Shown: one piece after another, positions 38,157 through 47,070 of the stretch
How positions within the stretch are numbered: the first letter of the stretch is position 1
Layout of the letters: every line of letters begins with the position of its first letter
Origin: Myxococcales bacterium
GTDB taxonomy: Bacteria; Myxococcota_A; Polyangia; Polyangiales; SLQV01
DNA: 53,792 nt
Assembly: GCA_007131285.1 (NCBI GenBank)
Contig: SLQV01000043.1
Span: 1 to 53,792 of the forward strand
Reading direction: 5' to 3'
Program-made: the position numbers and the translations under genes
Notes under the pieces: model-generated
The model's input: the letters and a program-made list of their open reading frames with translations, nothing else
Databases searched by the model: none
Told to the model about the DNA's origin: nothing

Positions 38157-38747
38157 ACGACGCACCCTCGCCGGGGAAAGGCCGCAGCGGCTGATGTCGG
38201 GTGGGCAACTGAAGTCGGGTGGGTAAACCTCGGTCAACCTGCGCTCTTCGATTAGGACCGCATCGACGTGGGCAAAAAGATCCACATCGCCTTCGCGCGT
38301 TCCAGCGCAGGTTCTCCGTCGATGGGCCTCAAGTCGCGATCAGAAACCGTCCTGGCGTGCTCTCGAAGTGGTTCAATCAGCCCATCATTGCCCTCGGCAA
38401 CATGACCGAGGGATTGCAGAACTCAAGTCGCGGTCGCTGGTAGTCCGGCCGCTATCACAACGCCGCCCTTCACGACGAACCGCTGTCCAACGAAGAAGTC
38501 GCCGACCGCTTCACCAGCGGCCCGCACTCGTGCACTTCATGCGCTTCTGGTCGTCGGCCCAGTCGTTATGGCCGCCATGCGCACTTGCCTCCGATTGCCA
38601 ACATCAGTCACTTAATACGCTGAAGCGATAGCTTGAGCCTAGCCGGGAGCGGGGTTCGCGTGTGTGGGCGTGGGCGGGAGACTCGGGACACCGCCTTGAA
38701 AGTATGGGGGGCTGTCGGCAGGAGGATCAAGCTATGGTCGAAGCGTA

Positions 38748-40463
38748 TTAGTCCGATTGTGGCGCCAGCGTACAAGTGCCAGGTGTATCCTCGATGAAGG
38801 TGTGCGTGCAGAGTGGCGACGCGCCACAGTAGCCGTCCACAATGCCCTTCGCTTCGTCGCAAGGAAGCAAGAAATGGCCGGACGTTGTGCCTTCCGCCTC
38901 ATTAATCGCAACGAAACCCTTGAGAATGGGCACCCCATAGGTGTCCTCGTGATATTCACCTGCGAGCCAGACATAAGTGCGCGTCCCATAGCTACGCGAG
39001 ATGCGCCCGACGGTGTCGACATCGTTGAGCCATTCGCCTACGCCGCGCTGCGCCTTAAGCGTAAGGAACCCGCGCGTAGAGCTAGCGAACGCCCAATAGC
39101 TCGGTGGGTTGCCTCTGCTCCAAGCGCTTGCGCCATCAATAACCTGATTAGTCTGGGCAAGGGGCAGTTCGCGGACACGGAACGTGGAGTAGTTGAGCAG
39201 GGCAGCTATGCCGGCACCGCCTAGTATAGTTGCGAGAATGAGCGAACGAAGTCGAGAGCTTGCAAAGAACCGGGCAGCCTCCCCGACGAGAAGCGCGGCG
39301 AGGGTAGCCCCTTTGAGCCGGTCGAAGTGATAAATGCGAGCATGATTGACGAGTAAGCAATGTTCGAGCAAAAGCAAAGCGGCCACGAATGCGACGGACC
39401 TACGAAGCCCATCAGAGGTATTCCTTCGCAGCAGACCGAATGCGCCAACGGCTGCGACGGGGAGAAACCACCTTAGGCTTCCCCAATACAGCGGTCCAAA
39501 GTCAAAGAGGTCCCTGAGAGAACCGCTTCTGTGCGAGGAGCGTTCTTGGAGTCTAGCAAGCAACTCCGGTGCAGAGATGCCGACTACGAAGTGGCTGATG
39601 ATCGACACCCCGGCCAATCCCACCGAGAGCAGTGGGAGACCCGCGAGGAGCTTTTGGCGGTAGTCCCCGCGCTGCGTCCAGGTGTGGGCGAGTCCACACA
39701 GACTGACGCCAAGCGCGAGAATGAAACCTGACCACTCAACCCAAGCGCTGACAAATACCAACACACCCAAAAAGAAATGAGAGCGCAATCGAGCCGAGGG
39801 AACGCTCCATATGCGCACGCACTGAAGCAAAACGCCGTGGTAGAGCGGTTGAAAAAGAGAGTGGGCCCAATAGACGTGCCCATGAGAAACCAGCGTCTCG
39901 GGAAAAGTGAGGTACGCGAGCGAGGCTGCGACCGCAGGCCACCTGCTGCCTTGGTGCAGCTTTAACACCGTAAGGTAGAGCAAGAATGCCGAAGCTGCGT
40001 GAATAAGTAGGCCTAGAAGCAGTAGCGCATTCAACGGACTCAACCCGGGGAGCAGGGCCTGAAAGGCACTAAGCACCACAAATGCGGCGCTAGTAAACGA
40101 GGTGTACACGTAGGCGTCTCCGACTGTTCGAACAGTCGACCCCCAAGGAAGTACGTCTTGCGGCTCGTGGCCTAATGTAACGGTTGGCAGAAGAAAGTGC
40201 GTACGTATCGGCTGCTCGCGCAGCGCCGTTGCTGTGAGCAGCGCGTGGTAAGTGGCGTCCGAGTTCTCGTGCGTTGCGGAAGCGGGGTGCGCAAGGCGCA
40301 CGGCCACAGTCGTTAGGAAGGTTCCTAGAAGGAGCGTAAGCGCAAACCCTGGCTTGGGTCTCAGTGTAAGCGAAGCGAACATCACGCACTTCTCTCGTCC
40401 GACAAGCCAGCGCTGTGCGTGGCGCGCGACGCAGCAAAACAACGCGCTTAGCGCGCGGGTCAA
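38748..40463 (-). CDS. Polytopic membrane protein, GT-C glycosyltransferase-like (start may be 40382)
   Basis: Many hydrophobic segments; SLAYLTFPETLVSHGHVYWAHSLFQPLYHGVLL; C-terminal soluble tail. Confidence 0.6.
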   Translation of the reverse strand: MTRALSALFCCVARHAQRWLVGREKCVMFASLTLRPKPGFALTLLLGTFLTTVAVRLAHPASATHENSDATYHALLTATALREQPIRTHFLLPTVTLGHEPQDVLPWGSTVRTVGDAYVYTSFTSAAFVVLSAFQALLPGLSPLNALLLLGLLIHAASAFLLYLTVLKLHQGSRWPAVAASLAYLTFPETLVSHGHVYWAHSLFQPLYHGVLLQCVRIWSVPSARLRSHFFLGVLVFVSAWVEWSGFILALGVSLCGLAHTWTQRGDYRQKLLAGLPLLSVGLAGVSIISHFVVGISAPELLARLQERSSHRSGSLRDLFDFGPLYWGSLRWFLPVAAVGAFGLLRRNTSDGLRRSVAFVAALLLLEHCLLVNHARIYHFDRLKGATLAALLVGEAARFFASSRLRSLILATILGGAGIAALLNYSTFRVRELPLAQTNQVIDGASAWSRGNPPSYWAFASSTRGFLTLKAQRGVGEWLNDVDTVGRISRSYGTRTYVWLAGEYHEDTYGVPILKGFVAINEAEGTTSGHFLLPCDEAKGIVDGYCGASPLCTHTFIEDTPGTCTLAPQSD

Positions 40464-40669
40464 AAACTTCCCGCGCTGCGAAATGTTAGCGGTTCTCTAG
40501 CATAAGGATCTGGGCCCAGCCACGGCGACGCCGCCCCCGCGCCCACTCGCTGAAAACGGAAAAAAGCGAGCCTCGAGTTCTTCTCGGCCCAAAGTGCGCG
40601 TCGTTTGGCCGACCCTTAAAGAATTTCGTTACTCGGTAGGCGACACGGTGTGCGACAACGTGACGCTTT

Positions 40670-42121
40670 GTGCTCTACTGCGCAGCTATGGAGCCCGTGA
40701 AAGCAAACCGTTTCGGGAGAGCCCTTCTGACCGCGACACTAGGCTATCTTCTGCTCGCCTCAGCCGTGTGGAGCACCAGCATCACCCGCATCTGGAATCG
40801 CTCGTTGGTATCCTCGGTGGGAGAGGTCCTGTCGGAGACATACTACCCCGCCCTTGCTCGAAGCATTCTCCAGGGGCGTCTCGACGTGCCAGAAGAGGCC
40901 ATCGCGCACGAGGCCTTCATTCACGAGGGGAAATTCTACGGGTACTTCGGGCCTGTCCCCGCGCTCATGAGGATACCCCTGATACTGGCGTTCCCGGGGC
41001 TCGCAGGCAGTTGGACGCCTCTTTTTGTCATCCTCAGCGCGGTAGGCAGCCTTCTGGTGGCAAACCTCATCTTGTTCGAGATATGGGGGTTTTGCGGAGG
41101 CACACGTCGACGCGAACAGGTTATGCGCGATCACGCGCTTTATAATCTTGCGGCGATATTCAGCTTGTCCTTTCCGCACGCCGTAAGGCACGCCTCCTTG
41201 TTTCACGAGGCGGCGTCGGTCGGTGTGTTTTTCTGCCTGTGCTCAGCACTAAACATTCTTCGCTATTGGACACGTGGGCGCAAAGCGCGGAGTCTCATGT
41301 GGGCGGGCGGGCTTGCGTTACTTGCGGCGGGAACTCGGGGGAGTGTGGGTCTTCCGATACTCCTCTTCGTGTATCTGATGACTGCAATTCTTGTGTTTCG
41401 AGGCGGTGGCACCGGATTGGGGCGCCATTTGTCGGTCAATCCCCGGCTCGCTGCGGTAGTGTGCGTCCTAAGCGTCGGCATGGCGGCGCTTGCGTATCGC
41501 AATCACGTGAGCGTCGGAAACCTAACGGGTGCACCTAATCTAGATAGATACGTTCAAACCCCGATTGGATCGGAGCGCTACCAAAGGACCAACGGCAGTT
41601 TCTCCAGCATAAGAAACGTGCCAACGAATCTTTATGCGTATCTGCGCTTGGATGGCGTTCGATGGACCAAGGATTTTCCTTACATGCGCTATTTGCAGCC
41701 GGAAGAGGTCGTCGTCTTTCGGAACTCACGGATGGATTTCTGGTCGTGGTACGCGAGCGCAAGCAGTGCTTTTCCATTCTGGATTCTTCTGGCTCTACTG
41801 AGCCTAGCCTCGGTTTGGCGGATGTGGAAACGTCAGAGCCGGAGTCCGGAGCACATCGGTGTGTATGGTGCGCTCGGCTCGACCTTGTTGTGTTGCGGTC
41901 CGATACTTCTTTCGGCGTCGATTTGCTTTCGTTATCTCCATGACTGGGCCCCGTTCTTGCTCATCGCCGGGGCTGTTGCGCTGGTCGACTACCGCGACAT
42001 CTTCGACAAGTTGGCGCGCACGCGCATCAGGCTGAAACCCGTTGTGGCGCATGCAGTGTTTTATAGTGTTTTCGCGTATTCATGTTACGCCGCGAGCCTG
42101 CTTTCGTGGTTGAGGGAATAG
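40670..42121 (+). CDS. Polytopic membrane protein, GT-C/ArnT-like, function unknown (start may be 40688)
   Basis: Multiple TM helices; YYPALARSILQGRLDVPEEAIAHEAFIHEGKFYGYFGPVPALMRIPL. Confidence 0.6.
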   Translation: MLYCAAMEPVKANRFGRALLTATLGYLLLASAVWSTSITRIWNRSLVSSVGEVLSETYYPALARSILQGRLDVPEEAIAHEAFIHEGKFYGYFGPVPALMRIPLILAFPGLAGSWTPLFVILSAVGSLLVANLILFEIWGFCGGTRRREQVMRDHALYNLAAIFSLSFPHAVRHASLFHEAASVGVFFCLCSALNILRYWTRGRKARSLMWAGGLALLAAGTRGSVGLPILLFVYLMTAILVFRGGGTGLGRHLSVNPRLAAVVCVLSVGMAALAYRNHVSVGNLTGAPNLDRYVQTPIGSERYQRTNGSFSSIRNVPTNLYAYLRLDGVRWTKDFPYMRYLQPEEVVVFRNSRMDFWSWYASASSAFPFWILLALLSLASVWRMWKRQSRSPEHIGVYGALGSTLLCCGPILLSASICFRYLHDWAPFLLIAGAVALVDYRDIFDKLARTRIRLKPVVAHAVFYSVFAYSCYAASLLSWLRE

Positions 42122-42155
42122 AAAAAACGCGCCGCTGGCCAGCGTCATCCTTCGC

Positions 42156-44027
42156 GTGCGTCGGCCGTCGCCGTTCAAGAGGGGCCCGGGGCCTAGGCGC
42201 GGGCTTGGCGCGATGAAGGGGGCAGCCATTGGGCGTGGTTGCAGGATGGATGCGGCCGTTGCGCTAAGTGTGATCATCGCGCTGGTGAGTGTCGCGGTGT
42301 TTGCGGCGCCCTACTTTCGCTACCGGATTCATCTGGGTGACGATGCGCTGGTTACGCTGCATCGTTTCAGCGCGTTTGCTGAGTGTTTGAAAGAAGGCGG
42401 CTGGCCGTGCTGGTGGATTCATCACGATGCATTTGGCTTGGGCAGCCCAACGCATCTTTTTTACCCCACGGTCGCGCTATGGCCGGCGTTCGCGCTGCAC
42501 GTGTTTGGCGTATCCTTGGTGCGCGCCATTGAGCTAGCTGCTGTCGCGAATCATCTGGCGCTGGGGCTCGTCACATGGCTGGTGGTGCGTCGACGGTTTT
42601 CCGACGTCGTAGCGCTCGCGTGCGCGACGCTCGTATCTCTCGCGCCCCCGCACCTGCTGTTGCTCAATCAGCGCAGTGCCTACGCCGAGGCGTGGTCCCT
42701 CATCGCCATGGTGTGGGCGGTGTCGTCCTGGCTTGATGTTACGCAGCCGAGGCAACGCGCCAGGGCTGGGCAGGCGGAGGACCGGTCGTGCGTTGCCGTT
42801 TCGTGGCTGGCGCTGGGGCTCGCGTGCACCATCATGGCGCATCCCCTCATGATGTTGCTTTTTGCAGTGCCATTTGCGGGCTTGCACCTGGCGCTTTGGC
42901 GCTCGAGCGCGAAGCATATGCGCGCCTTGACCTGCGCCTACCTTGCGGCCCTCGCGTTGAGCGCCCACGCGTGGGTCCCAGCGGTGAGTGAAGCGGCGCA
43001 GCTCCAGACTGCGGCGCTTTTGACCCAGGGAAAATACGCCTACGCCGACCACTTCTACACAAGTCTGTGGCCGCTGGTTGCCCCCGCACGAGGCGCATGG
43101 CCGGTTCGCCTCGGTGTCCTGGCGACCGTCGCCGTGTTGCTCTCCGTGCTGTTCCCATCGCTCAAGCGCCAGGGAGCTGCCCGCGAGATTGCGCACGATG
43201 CGCCTCGCGCGCCTGGAGACGGTCGAGGCTTGAAGCCTGATGCGCGCGCAGCGCTTGCAGGGATGTCGCTTGTGGCTTGTTTGCTTGCAACGTCATTCAC
43301 GCAGCCGATTTGGACACTGCTGCCGCCGCTCAGACTTGCGCAGTTTCCCTGGCGCTACCTGACGGTGGCGCTTGCCTTTGCAGTGCTGCCACTTGCCTGG
43401 ATGCTCGATAGGTTGGGGCAACGGGTAGGGGGTGCGGCATCCATGCGCGCCTCGCTCGTTTTCGCCGGGCTCGTTGCTGCGGTGATGCTGTGGGGCGCCC
43501 CAGCGCTTAAGGTTGTACGAGGACGTGACTACGACGATGCCAGGCTCCTAAGCGCGAAGGCGCGCTGTGGGAGCCAATATCACGGAGGAATGGACTACCT
43601 TGCCCGCGGCGTTGATGCGCAGCGGCTTGAGCAGGCGCAACAGCATCGCTGTGATATTCCCGTGGCAGAGGTGCTCGGGGTGGCGGAAGGCGCGGTCGTG
43701 TCTGCGCACCGCTCGTCGCAGGGCATCCATGCTCGGGTGCGTCTCCGCGAGGAGGCGCTTGTGCGCTTCGGTTCGATGGCCTTTCCCGGTTGGCAGATTC
43801 GCCTGCGAAACGCGAAAGAAGTCCTGCCCATCGATACGGCTGCAGACGACCCGTTTGGCCAGCTGCGCGTGCGCCTTCCCCGGGGCACGCACGAGGTGGA
43901 TGCGCATTTTGGTTGGACGTTCACGCGCGCGCTCGCCTACGCCGGCTCCGGGCTGGCGTGGCTCGTGCTGTTTGGTACGCAGATGTGGCCCTGGCTGCGG
44001 CGGCGCCGGGCATCACGAACAGACTAG
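42156..44027 (+). CDS. Polytopic membrane protein resembling the 6-pyruvoyl-tetrahydropterin-synthase-related/YfhO-like membrane family
   Basis: YRIHLGDDALVTLHRFSAFAECLKEGGWPCWWIHHDAFGLGSPTHLFYPTVALWPAF; LPPLRLAQFPWRYLTVALAF; C-terminal FPGWQIRLRNAKEVLPI. Confidence 0.65.
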   Translation: MRRPSPFKRGPGPRRGLGAMKGAAIGRGCRMDAAVALSVIIALVSVAVFAAPYFRYRIHLGDDALVTLHRFSAFAECLKEGGWPCWWIHHDAFGLGSPTHLFYPTVALWPAFALHVFGVSLVRAIELAAVANHLALGLVTWLVVRRRFSDVVALACATLVSLAPPHLLLLNQRSAYAEAWSLIAMVWAVSSWLDVTQPRQRARAGQAEDRSCVAVSWLALGLACTIMAHPLMMLLFAVPFAGLHLALWRSSAKHMRALTCAYLAALALSAHAWVPAVSEAAQLQTAALLTQGKYAYADHFYTSLWPLVAPARGAWPVRLGVLATVAVLLSVLFPSLKRQGAAREIAHDAPRAPGDGRGLKPDARAALAGMSLVACLLATSFTQPIWTLLPPLRLAQFPWRYLTVALAFAVLPLAWMLDRLGQRVGGAASMRASLVFAGLVAAVMLWGAPALKVVRGRDYDDARLLSAKARCGSQYHGGMDYLARGVDAQRLEQAQQHRCDIPVAEVLGVAEGAVVSAHRSSQGIHARVRLREEALVRFGSMAFPGWQIRLRNAKEVLPIDTAADDPFGQLRVRLPRGTHEVDAHFGWTFTRALAYAGSGLAWLVLFGTQMWPWLRRRRASRTD

Positions 44028-46378
44028 GGGCGGGTCATGAGGGCGCGGCGTAGCGTGGCGAGGGGCTCGGCCCACGGGTTGATGTGGGCGGCGAGGTGGG
44101 CGGCTAGGCGGGCTTCCGGCAATGCGCCTTGCTGATGAAAGACGAGCGTCTCGTTGTAGTGGCGCCACAAAAGTTGGGCTTGGGTTTCGCTGTCGAGTCG
44201 AAGCGGCAGCTGGCTGTAGATGTCGGTGTAAGTTTGCCAAAGCGCAGCGGCGCCTCGGGTTATCTGGGTGCTTGGCGCGTCAAACGCGTTGTAGCGCCAC
44301 GAGAGATCTGAAGGGATGAGTGTGCTGCGCAGCGGTTCGGGAACGCGGGGGTCTGCTTCCAAGTACAGGGGCAATAGGGGCGTGAGACTCTCAAGCGTCA
44401 AGGCAAGCGCGCTGGTGTCGGCGAGACTGAGCGCGACCACGAGCGGTGCTAGGCGCGGTGCCTCCGCGCTCGTCGCTTCCGCCACGCCCGCATACGCCAA
44501 GAACGGGACAGGTAACGTTACGAGGTCTGGCCGCGGCGCCTCGGAGGCATGGAGCCCCCAAGTCATAAAGGTTGTCTGCGGATTAAAGCTAAGCTCGACG
44601 GCGCGGGGGGGGCGCTTGACGTAGCCGAGCCAGCTCACGTAGTCCGTCGCACGGAAGGTCCGCAGGCTGTTGTGGACCAAGGTCGCCTCGGGGCTTGTCG
44701 CGTAGACCGCCCACCCCGTGACCCCTGCGGTAATCGCCATGAGTCCGGCGGTGCGCCAGGGCCGGCCCGCTTCCGAGCGCCCTTGGTCCGCGGAACGGAC
44801 CGCGTTCGGCGCGTCATCAGCAGCCCTCCCGGCGTCGATGACGGGTGGGGTGGCTGGGGCACCGCGAGGGCTTGGTGCGACTTTCCGCGCCGCGCGCAAC
44901 CCGCTTTGCAGTCGGGCCCCGAGTGCCGAGAACGCCGCCAGCAGGCCGGCCGCCGCCAGTGCCGCGGGCAGGGCGAGCGCCGCGAGCCCCGGCAGGAGAT
45001 AACCCAACGCGTCGGGATTGTCGCTGATGTGCCCTAGCCATAAACGGAGTGCGACGTGACCGCCGAAGAGAAGCCCCGCTAGATAGAGCGCGGGACGGAG
45101 CTGGGCGATGCGGAGGCTGGCGTAGCCGCCTACGGCAACGAGCAGCCACAGCGGCCACGGCACCGCTGTGCCCAGCGCGACGAGCAAGTCCACCGCACGC
45201 TTTGCGCTAGGTTCGTTTACGCCGGCTCCGGTGTTTCCCTGATAGACTTGCGCGCTGACGTACCAAAAAAAACGCTGAACACTGTCGACTACGCCAAGGT
45301 TGACGGTGCCTCGGCCGCTGCGTAGTGGCAAGAGCAGGTAAGCCGCACTGCCAAGCAGCGCCGCACTCAAGAGCACCGCGCTAGAGGGGCCCAAGCGCTG
45401 CACTGCGTGGGCAACACTGTTGCGTAGCCGTCCGGTGGCCCGGCGCAGCTCAAGCCAAGCGCGCCCGGGCCGTGAATCCCGAACGCGAGGGCGTGAACCG
45501 GCAGAATCGGAATGCCCACGAGAACGCAACTGTCCCGCGCCTGTGCCGCCTGCGCCTCCAAGGCTCAAGTGGCGGGTCACGATGGCTCGGAATGCGATTG
45601 TGAACGCTCGAACGTTCATCTTTGCGCTGGTGGTTGAACCGGCGGCTGAGGTGAGTTCGGTGCTGGCTACCTCACGCAATAAGGTGTTCATCAACCAAGC
45701 CGTGGCCAGCAGCGCGAAGCATACCAGGGCGAGAAGGTGGTGATTCGCGATACCTGCGGCCAGCAAAAGCCCGAGCTGAGCCACGCGTCTGAACGCGGGG
45801 GGCGGAGTCGCATCAACTGCCGCTCCCCTTGTGTCAATGGGCTGAACGAAGGGAGTGTCGGCGCAGGCTGTCGCGTTGCTGTCAGCAGGCCTCCAAAGCG
45901 TACTCCGGCCAACGTAGAGTGCGGCCATTGCAATGCAGAAATGCAAGCCATAGACCTCGGGCCGCAGCGCTTGCCAGAACGTGGCGGCGCTGCCCGCCAG
46001 AAGCAGTACGGCGAGTGTGGCAGCGGCCGTTTGGCCGGGAGGACTCAGGAGAGAGACGGCTGGGCCTGCGCCTGCCCGCAGCCAAGCGCGCAGCACGCAC
46101 AGCAAGAGCGCCCACCCCAGTGCCAGGCAAGCCGCCGAACCCAACGCCACCCGAAAGGGCAAGGGGCCGATGGGAAGGAGCGTAAACGGATAAGTGACCA
46201 GCGTGTAGAGTGGCGATCCAGGCGGATGAATAAAGGTCAGCTCAATGACCGCGGCCATCGCCTCGCCGGCGTCAAACCAGTAGCCACTGCCGGAAACGCC
46301 CCATACATACAGCGCCCAGAGCGCAAGGCCGAGTGCGACTCCAGCCCTCCCGTGTTCCGCCGCAGGCCTTCGATACAT
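44024..46378 (-). CDS. DUF2723-like polytopic membrane protein (start trimmed from 46594)
   Basis: YWFDAGEAMAAVIELTFIHPPGSPLYTLVTYPFTLLPIGPLPFRV resembles the DUF2723 GE..AA..LGIAHPPGYPLY signature; many TM helices. Confidence 0.8.
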   Translation of the reverse strand: MYRRPAAEHGRAGVALGLALWALYVWGVSGSGYWFDAGEAMAAVIELTFIHPPGSPLYTLVTYPFTLLPIGPLPFRVALGSAACLALGWALLLCVLRAWLRAGAGPAVSLLSPPGQTAAATLAVLLLAGSAATFWQALRPEVYGLHFCIAMAALYVGRSTLWRPADSNATACADTPFVQPIDTRGAAVDATPPPAFRRVAQLGLLLAAGIANHHLLALVCFALLATAWLMNTLLREVASTELTSAAGSTTSAKMNVRAFTIAFRAIVTRHLSLGGAGGTGAGQLRSRGHSDSAGSRPRVRDSRPGRAWLELRRATGRLRNSVAHAVQRLGPSSAVLLSAALLGSAAYLLLPLRSGRGTVNLGVVDSVQRFFWYVSAQVYQGNTGAGVNEPSAKRAVDLLVALGTAVPWPLWLLVAVGGYASLRIAQLRPALYLAGLLFGGHVALRLWLGHISDNPDALGYLLPGLAALALPAALAAAGLLAAFSALGARLQSGLRAARKVAPSPRGAPATPPVIDAGRAADDAPNAVRSADQGRSEAGRPWRTAGLMAITAGVTGWAVYATSPEATLVHNSLRTFRATDYVSWLGYVKRPPRAVELSFNPQTTFMTWGLHASEAPRPDLVTLPVPFLAYAGVAEATSAEAPRLAPLVVALSLADTSALALTLESLTPLLPLYLEADPRVPEPLRSTLIPSDLSWRYNAFDAPSTQITRGAAALWQTYTDIYSQLPLRLDSETQAQLLWRHYNETLVFHQQGALPEARLAAHLAAHINPWAEPLATLRRALMTRP

Positions 46379-46491
46379 CGCGCCTAAAGTGCCAGCCCCG
46401 CGGCAGTAGGTCCACTTCACAACGCAGGCGTGGACGGGAAGGGCATTCGCCGCTGCATTGTAAGCGTGTGGCCCCAGGCCCCCTCGATTTA

Positions 46492-46508
46492 GCGCGCGCG
46501 CGCGCGCG
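46492..46508. repeat. Alternating (GC)n tract
   Basis: 17-nt GCGCGCGCGCGCGCGCG. Confidence 0.95.
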
Positions 46509-46832
46509 GCAGATCTTGTGGGAGACCACCGCATCGGTGGCATCCGTGAAGTCGTCCGAAGCATGCGCTCGTCGATAAGTTTAGGGATAATCAATTGTTG
46601 TGGTGGGTTTCTTTTGGGCGCTTCCGCGTCGGCTGACGATCGACCTCCGAAGCAATTGCCTGCTTATGTTTCGGTTTTGAAAAACTTGGCTGGGGGCTAC
46701 ACGCCGCGTGCGGTCTGCTTTCTCAATCGTTTCGGGCTCCTCGTTCGCCATGATTTTCCATGCCAGTTGCGCACGCGTATTTCTATCTCGAACGCCCTTG
46801 CATCCGCGCTTCGAATGTGAGTAGAACGGCCT

Positions 46833-46858
46833 CTAGCCTACTACCTGTAGTAGGCTAG
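46833..46858. promoter_or_regulatory. Candidate NrdR box 1 / perfect palindrome
   Basis: CTAGCCTACTAC-CT-GTAGTAGGCTAG; core ACTACCTGTAGT at 46840-46851; upstream of nrdA. Confidence 0.55.
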
Positions 46859-46878
46859 GGGCTTCTGAGGGCGGTGAA

Positions 46879-46896
46879 CCTACTACCTGTGGTTTG
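46879..46896. promoter_or_regulatory. Candidate NrdR box 2
   Basis: CCTACTACCTGTGGTTTG; core ACTACCTGTGGT at 46882-46893, centred exactly 42 bp from box 1. Confidence 0.5.
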
Positions 46897-47070
46897 CGCC
46901 TGTGGAAATCCTGGGGATTTGCTGTGCGCCAGTTGTGGCGTGACGCTGGGGCGTCCTTGCCGCGGTCATGGTTGCAGAGACGTGGCCTTTGGGATGCCGT
47001 CTTGGGGATGCGGGTGGGTGTAGCCGGTGGCGAGCCAAAGGCTTGTACGTTTAGGGGAGGAAAGTAAGGG

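Noticed and set aside
46518-46820. 100-aa plus-strand ORF upstream of nrdA
   Set aside because: No recognisable domain, weak start context, and it overlaps the untrimmed DUF2723 ORF; insufficient support for a CDS call.
46833-46858. Rho-independent terminator interpretation of the nrd palindrome
   Set aside because: No downstream T-run, and a second half-conserved copy lies 42 bp away, which fits an operator better.
46837-46890. CRISPR-like direct repeat (CCTACTACCTGT twice)
   Set aside because: Only two 12-bp copies with a 30-bp gap; no array and no cas genes.
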